NCBI GenBank assembly: GCA_032358165.1
Contig: JAALGY010000015.1
Location: 1,612,001 to 1,676,000 of the forward strand
Length of the DNA stretch: 64,000 nucleotides
DNA from: Diplosphaera chodatii
Lineage: Eukaryota > Chlorophyta > Trebouxiophyceae > Prasiolales > Stichococcaceae
Direction: 5' to 3'
The translations under genes were made by a program, and so were the position numbers. Shown here piece after piece: positions 24,501 through 33,324 of the stretch (the stretch's first letter is position 1; every line of letters starts with the position of its first letter). The notes beneath the pieces were generated by a model. It was not told the origin of the DNA. It was given only the letters and a program-made list of their open reading frames with translations, and did not search any database.

Positions 24501-27330
24501 CAACGGGTGCGACCTGTCGCTTCAGCTCGATACACGACGTGGTCCAGGAACTCAAGCGACTGCTCAGCAGGCCAGGCTCACCTGCGACGACACTGCAGCA
24601 GGTCGGCAGCATGACAGACGTGTACAGCGCAACCAACGGCTCGCTACCTGCGTCACCCCGGATGGGTCAGTCGACTGCCGTAGGCGCAGGGTGTCTGCAA
24701 TGCCTATGGAATTCGATTCCCTGAGGCTCTGCTTCAGCTTATGTCAGTAGATACTGCTCAATAATCGCGCCTTGTATAGACAAACCACTGTCCAATGCAG
24801 GTCGCCAGCATTCAGCGTTTTGCGAGAGTCGGCATTCAGCCAGCATGTCACGGTCAGTCAGCGGCATGCTGCCAGGCAGCCCATCCGCAGAACCGCTCAA
24901 CCTCCAACGCAGTGCATCTGCTGTGAGTGCGCGTCAGCTCTGCTGCTGTGAAAGATCTTGACAACCTGACACCTTTGAGGTCCTGTGGGGTGCCTATCCC
25001 ACAAGCATGCCGTTGCCAGGCCGAGTGCTCATCTGGTTTCTACAGCAGGTGTCGCCCTCCGGACATGCTGGTGGTGCTGGGCGGTCAGGCAGCCACCACA
25101 GCAACCACGGCACACATCGGCCGACCAACCTTATGCGGGATCGCATGCACGCCAGTGCCTCAGTCCCAGGCGCGCCAGGGTCGTCAAGATTCATAGGCCA
25201 TGTCATGCAGCTGGTCACAAGCATGCCAATGAAGCAGTGTACTGCACAATCACACACACATCTCCAGTGCCGTCGGCATGCATGCTGCGTCATGTAAGGC
25301 AGCTGGCGTTGTACACTGCAGACCACATGGACAAGCGGGGCCGGCACCCCAGGACCTGGCCAGGCGCGGGCAGGAATGGCAGCCTGCAGATGCCGGATGG
25401 CCTCATGCACTCGCGCTCAGCGCCGCTGGTCAACGACCACATCGTCAGCCTGCTGCCCAGCGGCACAGAAATGCTGTTTGCCCTGGGGCTTGGCAACAGG
25501 TGCTGTACTCGACATCATGCTTCGTTCATGTGTTCCTCATGCAGAAACATTGTGTACCGGCGCAATGTTCCTGAACGTCTGCGACCTCGATCAACATATG
25601 GCTTAGTGTATGCAGCGCATGCTGATGCAGGGTGGTCGGCGTGTCAGACCATTGTGACTGGCCGCCCGAGGCGGCGCAGCTGCCCAGGGTCAGCCGCTCC
25701 ACGGTGGACTGCAGGTCCATGTCGCCCGCCGAGGTGGAGGCCCAGATGCAGCGCTGCAAGCAGCAGGTGTGGTTCGTCACGGACCTGGCCCTCTGTTCTG
25801 CGGGCTGGGTGTGCGCATGCCGCGCAGTGATCCTCCAAAGTCAGTCCAGCTGGAGCACCTGGTTCCTGCAGAATGGTGCCAAGCTGAAGCCAGAGTATAA
25901 TCAGAAGTGCAAGCGTGGCCTGTGCCGTGTGTTGCAGGGCGTCAGCCCGTTCGAGGTGGACGAGCAGGCGCTCGCGACGCTGGCACCGGGGCTGGTGCTC
26001 ACGCAGGACGCCTGCGCGACGTGCGACGCGGATGCCGGCGGCGTGGCGGCGGCCCTGGATCGGGCCGGGCTGGCGGGGAGCGACGCCAGGGCGCCCGCCT
26101 GCGTGCTGACCCTGGCGCCCCGCACCCTCGCGCAGGCGCTGGACAGCATCCTCGAGGCACGCCCACCGCAGCACCCCCCGCGCACCCTGCCATGCGTCTG
26201 TGAAGCTGGGCACGGTTCAACACACTGTGCAGTCAGCGTCGCTGAGAGTCAGGGTGGGCAGGGGGCCCCGTGGGTGGCGTGCAAGGTAGCAGCAAGCTGC
26301 TGCAACCGGCGTCACAGTGCGTTGCAGGTGGGGCATGCTGCGGGTGCTGCGCACGAGGCGGCTGTGCTGGTGGAGCGCCTGCGTGCGCGGCTGCGGGCTG
26401 TCGCCGCCGCAGTGGCGCCGGCACAGCGACGGCCGCGGGTCCTCTCGCTCGAGGGCATCACGCCCCTGGTCCTGGGTGCGTCGTGCAGTCCAGTACATGT
26501 GCGCGCCATCTAGCGCCCGCATGCACGCTGCAGCAGGGGCTCGTTCGCTGCCGTGGTGTTGCTCGACCATGATTGGCGTGCCCACTGCAGGTGGCCAGTG
26601 GCTGCCGGACGTCAAGCAGCTTGCCGGCGGCTCCGATGAGTGGCAGCAGCCCGGCGACCCGCCGCTGCGCATCAGCTGGGACCAGGCGAGCGTTCTGGAC
26701 GATTCCCAGCATGCAGCGGGGGTCCAGCATGGCTCTGAGCTCCTGTGGGTCATCTGTGGGAGCGGACAGCTTGCATGACACCTGTGCTGACAGTCTGTCG
26801 ACCTGTACCGGCACAGGTGCGGGCGTATGCGCCGGAGGTGCTGGTGCTGTCGCCGTGCGGCGCAAACCTGGAGTCGGGCGTGCAGCAGGCCGCTGAGCTG
26901 GCGGCGCTGCCGGGCTGGTGGGCGCTGCCGGCGGTGCGCTGCGGCCGCGTGTTCGTGGCGGACCACAGCCTGTTCAGCCGCCCCGGCCCCAGGTCAGCCA
27001 TCCCTTTCATTCAAAGACTGCTGCATCCCAGTTCGGACGTGTGTGGAGGCATTCCAGCGCCTGTATGCACTTGCAAGCCAACTCCACGAGATGCACGCCT
27101 GTCAGCATGGTCGTCTGCGCCATGCTGTTCGTCCGTCGAGAAGTAGAAGGAGGTCGTGCCCGCCTTGCTGGTGCAGGCTGGTGGACGGCGTGGAGGCGGT
27201 GGCGAGGATGCTGCACCCGGAGCTGGTCAGCTGCCGCATCCCAGAGGGCGCCGTGCGCAAGCTGTCGCTCAGCGGCGGCCAGCGCTGCCGGCAGTCCACG
27301 CTCCCTGGCTTCTTCACCGCGTACACCTGA
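21592..27330 (+). CDS. Cobyrinate a,c-diamide synthase (CobB/CbiA) fused to a BtuF-type corrinoid/siderophore-binding domain
   Basis: Model exons: 21592-21689, 21820-21860, 21973-22259, 22378-22509, 22628-22884, 22989-23251, 23368-23519, 23611-23695, 23843-24173, 24267-24426, 24548-24665, 24801-24922, 25049-25182, 25299-25499, 25631-25766, 25938-26195, 26328-26475, 26591-26685, 26817-26992, 27177-27330 (about 1115 aa, all in phase). Residues 1 to about 465 match CobB/CbiA, which amidates two carboxylates of a cobyrinic-type macrocycle using ATP and glutamine. Visible are P-loop GTSSGVGKTT, KVGPDFLDPLHHEAATGRPS, GLYLGGGYPE, glutaminase nucleophile in VYAECGGLMYL (Cys near 339) and GNVLASYVHLHFGS. 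A Ser/His/Arg-rich linker follows. From about 770, a BtuF-like fold: HIVSLLPSGTEMLFALGLG, GVSDHCDWPPEA, LAPGLVLTQDACATCD, GQWLPDVKQLAGG, VLVLSPCGANLE, RPGPRLVDGVE. No secretion signal is obvious at the N-terminus. The exon at 26591 ends at a GC donor or a weak GT donor. If the linker exons are wrong, these are two adjacent genes. Confidence 0.82.
24174..25328 (+). other. Low-complexity linker region between CobB and BtuF modules
   Basis: This stretch decides whether the locus is one gene or two. A frame-preserving exon chain crosses it (24267-24426, 24548-24665, 24801-24922, 25049-25182, 25299 onward), encoding Ser/Arg/His/Asp-rich sequence with no known fold. Against this, the CobB reading frame meets a TGA at 24175-24177 if the donor at 24174 is not used, and an ATG at 25329 could start a separate BtuF-like protein about 40 residues before its conserved domain. 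The fusion is favoured because four consecutive introns fit in phase. Confidence 0.5.
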
Positions 27331-28212
27331 CTCCACAGGGTCGGCATGGGCGATGGACACTTGGCGGCTTGCTGCACTGCTCCGAGAGCAAACATCCGGC
27401 AGTGGGTGTTGCATGCTGAAGTGTTGGTTTTGTAAGGTGCAGCAGCAGTAGCTGCGCCATTTCGGGAGATCGCCCTGCGCAAAACCGATGATATGCCAGC
27501 GCGTTGTGACAGGGTATCGGCAAGCTGTTTCTGAGCGATCGGTTCGTACACCTCAGCTTGAGTGGGTGCAGTCCTGGGTGGATATTCTTTGCTAGGCAGA
27601 CACTTCAGCATTGTGTGAGTTTGCGCAAGTATGATTCAGTTTGGGGGATTGTCTCTGTACAACATGCACCATGGCTGCTGATGGTTTGTTGTGATTCCTC
27701 GGCTCTAGACATTGTTGTGGTGGATGTTCTATCAAATGTTGCATGCATGTCAGCCACACTGCTATATTTCTAGGCACTTCTGGTCAACAGCAGTGTGTTG
27801 ACCTAATAACAGCATAGCAGGCTCAGTAGTTATCACTGCACTTCTTGACGCACCATGCAGCACATGACCACACACCAGCCCTGGCAATCACCAAAGCAGC
27901 TCAGCAGAGGCGGTGGAGGCACCCAAGGAAGCCACATCGATAGCCCAGAAACACAGGTAGCAATGCGCGGGTCTGCACTAGAGCGCCAGTACTTCCAAAA
28001 TTGTTGCTGCTAATATAATTGCTGCGCGATGCATCTGGAAACCCAGATCAGCACTGCGGAAGAAGCAAGCCCGCTGCCGCTCGCCTTATGTCGCCCTATG
28101 GATCATGCTCGCTGATACTTCAAAGAGTCGCGCTAGCCCAGGATGTGATGCGAGCGTGTGCATCAGCCTGCTTGTGTGGTGGCTGTTGCGTCCGGTCAAG
28201 GGGTCACCGCGT
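27331..28212. other. Convergent intergenic region, CobB-BtuF / citrate synthase
   Basis: 882 bp between two stop codons, AT-richer than its surroundings, with only short unrelated frames. A TGTAA, the usual green-algal poly(A) signal, occurs about 100 bp after the CobB-BtuF stop. Nothing else is recognisable. Confidence 0.4.
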
Positions 28213-29610
28213 TCAGCCCCGCATTGCGGCTGCAGCACGGGTGGACGTGGTGCGGTGCACCTCGCGATCACCATTGGTCTTCTCGTCGGCGTTGCCATCG
28301 TCGCCATTGTCTGTGCGCTCGCGGTCCATCTCGCCCATGTAACGCTGGCGTGGGCGCGCGATCCGCTTGGTGGACTCCTCCATCATCTCCCTCCAGTGGC
28401 AGCTCCATCCCACCGCGCGGGCAACGGCAAAGAGAACCGTGAACATGCTCACGGGGATGCCCAGCGCCCGCAGCACAATGCCCGAGAAGAAGTCCACATT
28501 TGGGTACAGGCCCCGCTTCACAAAGTACTCGTCCTGAGTGGCAATCTTCTCCAGCTCCACCGCAATCTCCAGCAGCGGATCCTCCTGAATGTCCAGCTGC
28601 TTGAACAGCTGGTGGCAGATGCTCTGCATGACCTTGGCACGAGGGTCAAATGTCTTGTAGACGCGGTGGCCAAAGCCCATGAGGCGGAAGGAGTCCTCCT
28701 TGTCCTTGGACCGTGCAATGGCCTTTTCTATGTTGTCCTTCGTACCAATTTCCTCCAGCATTTCGATGACAGCCTCATTTGCGCCACCATGCGCAGGGCC
28801 CCAGAGCGTAGCGATACCAGATGCGATGCATGCATACGGGTTTGCCTGGCTAGACCCTGCGTTGCGGACGGTGGAGGTGGAGGCGTTCTGCTCGTGGTCC
28901 ATGTGCAGGATCAGGAACAGCTCCAGGGCGCGCACTTTGATTGGATTGATCTCATACGGCTCCGTTGGCACGCTGAACATCATCATCATGAGGTTCTCCA
29001 CATAGCTCAGATGGTTCCGGGGGTACATGATTGGCTGCCCAACGGCTGTTTTGTAGGCAATGGCCGCCAATGTCGGCATTTTGGCAATGATGCGCAGCAC
29101 AGCCATATCCCGCTGCTCGGGATCGTTCACATCGGCAGCATCGCGGTAAAATGCGGACAGCGCCCCCACAACACCCACCATGACTGCCATTGGCGCAGCG
29201 TCATGCCGGAAACCCCTGTAGAACTGGATCAGCTGCTCTGGCACCATCGTGTGACGTGTGATGTCATGGTTGAACTCCTTTTTCTGTGAGGGTGTGGGCA
29301 GCTCGCCATTCAACAGCAGGTAGCAGCTCTCCACGAAGTCGCCAGCGCCACCTGGCGCGGGATCTGCCAGCTGCTCGATCGAGTACCCGCGGTACAGCAG
29401 CTTGCCCTTCTTGCCATCAATATACGTGATGGTTGACTCGCAAGCGGCTGTGCTGTTGAACCCGGGATCAAAGGTGCAAATACCATGCCCGTTGTATAGC
29501 TTCCGGATGTCGACAAACTTCTGCCCTGCCGAATCCACCAGGTATGGCAGCTCCACCTCGGTGCCATCCGGCATCACGAGCTTGGCGCTTTGTTCGCCAT
29601 CCTCCACCAT
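28213..29610 (-). CDS. Citrate synthase, bacterial GltA-like type II, intronless
   Basis: It condenses acetyl-CoA and oxaloacetate to citrate. A single uninterrupted frame encodes about 465 aa from the ATG at 29610. The sequence follows bacterial GltA almost block by block: [91 protein letters not shown] and [17 protein letters not shown] (catalytic His residues), [10 protein letters not shown] (catalytic Asp), [11 protein letters not shown] hydrophilic tail of about 40 residues follows and does not end in a peroxisomal tripeptide. The frame stays open about 33 codons upstream without an ATG, and a splice acceptor-like AAAG at about 29632 could link a short targeting exon, so the true start and the compartment are open. 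Most neighbours have an intron every 100-200 bp. Confidence 0.9.
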   Translation of the reverse strand: MVEDGEQSAKLVMPDGTEVELPYLVDSAGQKFVDIRKLYNGHGICTFDPGFNSTAACESTITYIDGKKGKLLYRGYSIEQLADPAPGGAGDFVESCYLLLNGELPTPSQKKEFNHDITRHTMVPEQLIQFYRGFRHDAAPMAVMVGVVGALSAFYRDAADVNDPEQRDMAVLRIIAKMPTLAAIAYKTAVGQPIMYPRNHLSYVENLMMMMFSVPTEPYEINPIKVRALELFLILHMDHEQNASTSTVRNAGSSQANPYACIASGIATLWGPAHGGANEAVIEMLEEIGTKDNIEKAIARSKDKEDSFRLMGFGHRVYKTFDPRAKVMQSICHQLFKQLDIQEDPLLEIAVELEKIATQDEYFVKRGLYPNVDFFSGIVLRALGIPVSMFTVLFAVARAVGWSCHWREMMEESTKRIARPRQRYMGEMDRERTDNGDDGNADEKTNGDREVHRTTSTRAAAAMRG

Positions 29611-30035
29611 GTTGGCGCCTATTCCGTGAACCTTTGTGAGAAGTAACCTAAGTTCACCTGCGCGTTCTGATTTAGTCTTACCGCAGCGATCGCAAACGGC
29701 CTTTGTCACGTTTGCGTTTGATAGGTGCTGACTTGGATTCCTTGCAGGTGCAGACCATCAGGCAGGACACCTCAAAGAGCATTCCCATGCCACCTCTGAT
29801 GATGACGCTGTTTGTCATCAGTTTCAAGTTTCACTCGGAACACCTGACGTCACAAAGGGTTACATGGCCAAGACCTCCAGGCATACACGATGCATGACAG
29901 GCTGATGACTGCGCTAGGTACGGTACAAACATGCAGGCGGTCCAGCCAAGTAAGAATCATCCTGACTGCCAGCAACATACACGCACATGATGGCAGCGAC
30001 TGCAATCTCGCTGGCAGTGCAAAGATCGTCAGCCA
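29611..30035. other. Intergenic, citrate synthase 5' region / E2 3' region
   Basis: 425 bp between two tandem minus-strand genes. It should hold the citrate synthase promoter and possibly a short leader exon. Candidate leader ATGs lie near 29790, but none is convincing. Confidence 0.35.
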
Positions 30036-31485
30036 TCAAAAGAGCCGCCTAAGAAAGAATGCTGCAAGTGAAACCACTGCCGCTCCAAGCAAGAGGATTG
30101 GCCACCGATGCCGTAACTGAAAACCAGGCGTCTTCCGCTGACGCCGCTGCAGCACATGACTGCCTGCGACTGGCGATGTCTGGCACGGCTGACCATGCAG
30201 CTCTGGCTGCGTGGGGCAGACGAGCACCTCTCAAGCCTGCAGCTGATGGCGATGTTGCATCAGGCAACATACAACCTTGCATCCTGGCCATGAGCAGTGG
30301 CCCACACTGCTGCAAAGGATGCGCTCATTGGATATACCTGCGTCTGACCCTGCTGCTGTTGGTGTTTGCCCTGTTGTTTCCGCTCAACCCAGCCAGGAAA
30401 CAGCCTTCTGAACTGCAAGTTTTGCACCTGCACAGCATGCAAACACTGGGCCCTCCCACTGGGGTGACCTTGCACGAGTATCTGCATGCCACAAATTGCA
30501 CAGTGCGCCGCTTACGTTAAAGTCCAGAGACTGGGCTGCCAGCTGCTGCTTCTCTTCCGCTGTGGTAGTGACGCTGCCACTGGTGGGCGCCTCCTCAAGC
30601 ATGAAGCTCAGCTGAACGATGCAAAACAGAAAGGGTGACTACTGTGTGGCGAAACTTCCGCCATGCGGTTCAGCAGCCGTCTCACTGGCTGTGACTGTGC
30701 AAAACAACGAGGTTGGATGTATAGCTGACAGTGGATGCATGGGACTTAACTTACCAGCCCAGTCAGTATTGTTCCAACACTCCAAGCGGGCTGCCAGCTC
30801 TCCGGGTGAAAGTCTGCATACGAGGCAAATGATGCCTGCAGTGGTGTCCTCCTGCAGTCAAGTCTATCTGCGATCATGCGAGCATACCATCTGCCGTCCA
30901 TGCTACCTGTCATGGACATGCAGATCTTGGCATTCGGCGCAAAGCGGCCGCTTGGCGTGCACATGACGATGCCTGCAAACACGGAAGCAAGGTGTCAGCT
31001 GGTCCTCATAAACAACTCCACACAAAGCGGTCCAGATGCTCCTTCATCAAGCACCATCCAACTGCTTACTGGGGGCCTTGAAGGGGTAATCGGCTGGGAA
31101 GATAACCTTGCCTGCAGATTGTTCACAGCACGTCTCAGTGTGGGATCCAGACTTGTGACGGGGAGTGCAGTGGGTCAGCGAGCATGTCACTGGTTGTTGC
31201 AGTCTGACTTGCCATGATAGACGCCGCCGAAGTATGGTGTCTCAGCCGGACCGGTGAGCACATAGTGCCTGCAAGGCACATCCTGCCTTGGGGATCAGTC
31301 GCCTGGCAGTCTACGCACCAGCATGCAGGGAGCAAACCAGCACATTCAATGTTACGCATCGATACTCTGGCTCACCACTCAAGAATGTTGCTGGGATTCG
31401 GGTGCGCCTCAATATTTGGACGCGGCTCCGTTAGTAGTGCGCGGTATTCTTTCTGCAGCCTTGAACTGCACGCCTTGCCGACCAT
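30036..31485 (-). CDS. Tail-anchored ubiquitin-conjugating enzyme E2, UBE2J/UBC6 type
   Basis: This is an ER-membrane E2 of the ER-associated degradation pathway. Exons (minus): 31485-31376, 31268-31213, 31111-31070, 30972-30907, 30813-30755, 30611-30516, 30412-30338, 30146-30036 (about 204 aa). The N-terminal helix SSRLQKEYRALL leads to PSNILEWHYVLTGP, TPYFGGVYHGKVIFPADYPF, APNAKICMSMTDFHPESW (active-site Cys in ICMSMT) and VGTILTGLLSFMLEEAPTSG, the UBC6-class signature. The last exon gives a hydrophobic segment, WPILLLGAAVVSLAAFFL, ending in RRLF, a typical C-terminal tail anchor. The second intron begins GC (GCAAGT), forced by the conserved YHGKVIFP. A stretch seen in animal homologues between the E2 fold and the anchor is shorter here, so one small exon between 30146 and 30338 may have been missed. 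Confidence 0.88.
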
Positions 31486-32456
31486 GGCTCCTGCCAGCAA
31501 CTCAGCAGCAGGGAATCGGGGCACCTCCTAGTCAAGGCGCTCCTCAGCGTGGTGCGGCTGCAACGTGGTCCCTTCGCCCTGCTGCTCAGCTTCTGAGAGT
31601 GTGTGCTTTTCCAGCCTCAGTGGCATGTACACCAATGTGCTGACATGTGTCCACAACGCATGCCACTGCTTGACGCGATGACAACTTGTCCTTGAACTTC
31701 GATATGCTGTGCCAAGGCCACAGCCCACAGGAATACCAATGCCACCTCAGTAGGTAGCACAGCTCAGCAGGCTACCCGCTGCCTAGTCTCCCTCTTCCTT
31801 TGCAAATGCCTGTCATGTACAAGTGTGTATGTGACTTTGCGACTGAGTAGCACCGTCACATCGGAATGATGGCGACATGATGTGTCTGGTCGCCACCTGC
31901 AGGTAGCATTTGCCGAGGTCCGCTGCATGCCGATTACCGCTTCACAACGAGGTTGCGGTGCTGCACCAGTGGTGCTGTGACGTAGACAAGTGTGTACGTG
32001 GGCCTTGCTGGACATTGATCGCCAGACACTTGCTGCCCTGGCCGCTACCCCGTGCGCGACATTTGCCCATTCCACCTGCGGCACAGTTTGAAAGGCAGGT
32101 TCAGTTGTCCAGGTTGAGATATTCAACCGCGGACGTCGACATCTGGATAGCAGCACGCTGACTGAACGCATCAGGCCCGAAAATGACTGGTCGAGTGGCG
32201 GCAGCAGTATGGCTGTAATCTGATGTGCCCGCAGTGGTCGTAGGGATCCAGCTTGAAAGAGCACGCTTGAGGCGACAGCGACGCCCCTACTGCACGACCA
32301 GTTGGCTGCTGAGAGAAGTCCAGGTGCTACCGTCTGCTATTGTGCAGAGCGTGCATTGCAATCCTTGCATGGCCCGCTCACAGCATGCATGTTTGGAGCG
32401 CAAGTCCAGCTTGTGCCGATGCTTTGTGGATATTGTCACCAGGCGCGCGGAGCAAG
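31486..32456. promoter_or_regulatory. Divergent promoter region UBE2J-like E2 / Lys-rich protein
   Basis: 971 bp between head-to-head start codons, the longest divergent gap here. An open minus-strand frame (32264-31764) shows no family resemblance and is probably chance. No RNA gene or repeat was seen. Confidence 0.4.
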
Positions 32457-33228
32457 ATGGGGAAGAACCAGCAACACAAGGCGATGCAGCAGCAGCGGCA
32501 TTCCGCTGCAAATGCAGATGGCGAGGCAGTCCTTGACACTGGGGACGGAACGGTGGATGTGACCTTCCACAGCCCGGAATGGCATGCAGCGCGCATTGCG
32601 GCGCTTACTACCGAGCGCATGTCCTGGGAGGACTTCAAAAAGAAGCAAAAGGATGAGGCCAGCATGGCAGCGGTAGAGGCAGAGGTGATGCGCAGTATGT
32701 GTATGGCCTGCAGGTGGAACTCGTCGTCATGGTGGCACCGGCTCATGCAGCAGCTGTCTTCCTTCGCCACAGTGCTGGAACGCTGGTGATCATTGTCATC
32801 TCCTGCAGAACGAGGAGGAGGCAATGCGAAAGTACCGGGCGCAACTGGATGCAGACCGAGCATCCAGGTTGAAGGTGACATTTGCCTGAATGTCACCTCT
32901 GTTGTCATCTTGTAGGTGGCTTGTGCTGCGGGTTATCACCTTACTCTTGCATGCATGTGGGCAGGGTTCCACCGCCGTCTCAACAACCGACGGCAGCAAG
33001 AAGCGCAAGCGCGAGGAGAAAGACAAGAAGCGCAGCAAGGACAAAAAGCGTAGTAAGGACAAAAAGAGCAGCGACAAAAAGCGCAGCAAAGAGAAGAAGG
33101 CCAAGAAAAAGCGGCAGCGCTCTGTCACCTCGGACGATGATGGCAGCAGCAGTAGCGGCAGCGAGGCTTCACAACACAAAAAACGGAGTAGCCCGGTGCG
33201 GCTTTCAGAGTTCCTTGCTGGCAAATGA
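32457..33228 (+). CDS. Lys/Ser-rich nuclear-type protein, MGKNQ family (plant splicing-associated hypothetical)
   Basis: Three exons, 32457-32684, 32809-32874 and 32965-33228 (about 185 aa). The N-terminus MGKNQQHKAMQQQRHS and the block FHSPEWHAARIAALTTERMS resemble a conserved uncharacterised plant family. EDFKKKQKDEA and EAMRKYRAQLDADR suggest a helical segment. The third exon is a run of KKRSKDKK-type repeats followed by a phospho-rich Ser/Asp tract and the conserved end SPVRLSEFLAGK. The strong basic repeats suggest a nuclear protein of the RNA-processing type, which is inference. No catalytic motif is present. The first donor could also lie 10 bp downstream, but only the chosen one keeps frame. 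Confidence 0.75.
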
Positions 33229-33324
33229 CTGCCGAGCAATGCGGGCTGGCTGTTGTGGTGGGGAACACGGTGACATCGACACTTTCAGCAGTAATTATAG
33301 TCATCAGACCGAAGTCAATGCAGA

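Noticed and set aside
21592..27330. Bacterial contamination as the explanation for CobB-BtuF
   Set aside because: The coding sequence is split by about 19 introns of the same style as neighbouring algal genes and sits between ordinary algal genes.
31764..32264. 166-codon minus-strand frame as an extra gene or UBE2J leader
   Set aside because: UBE2J already has a complete exon 1 with ATG at 31485 in frame. The upstream frame has no recognisable content.
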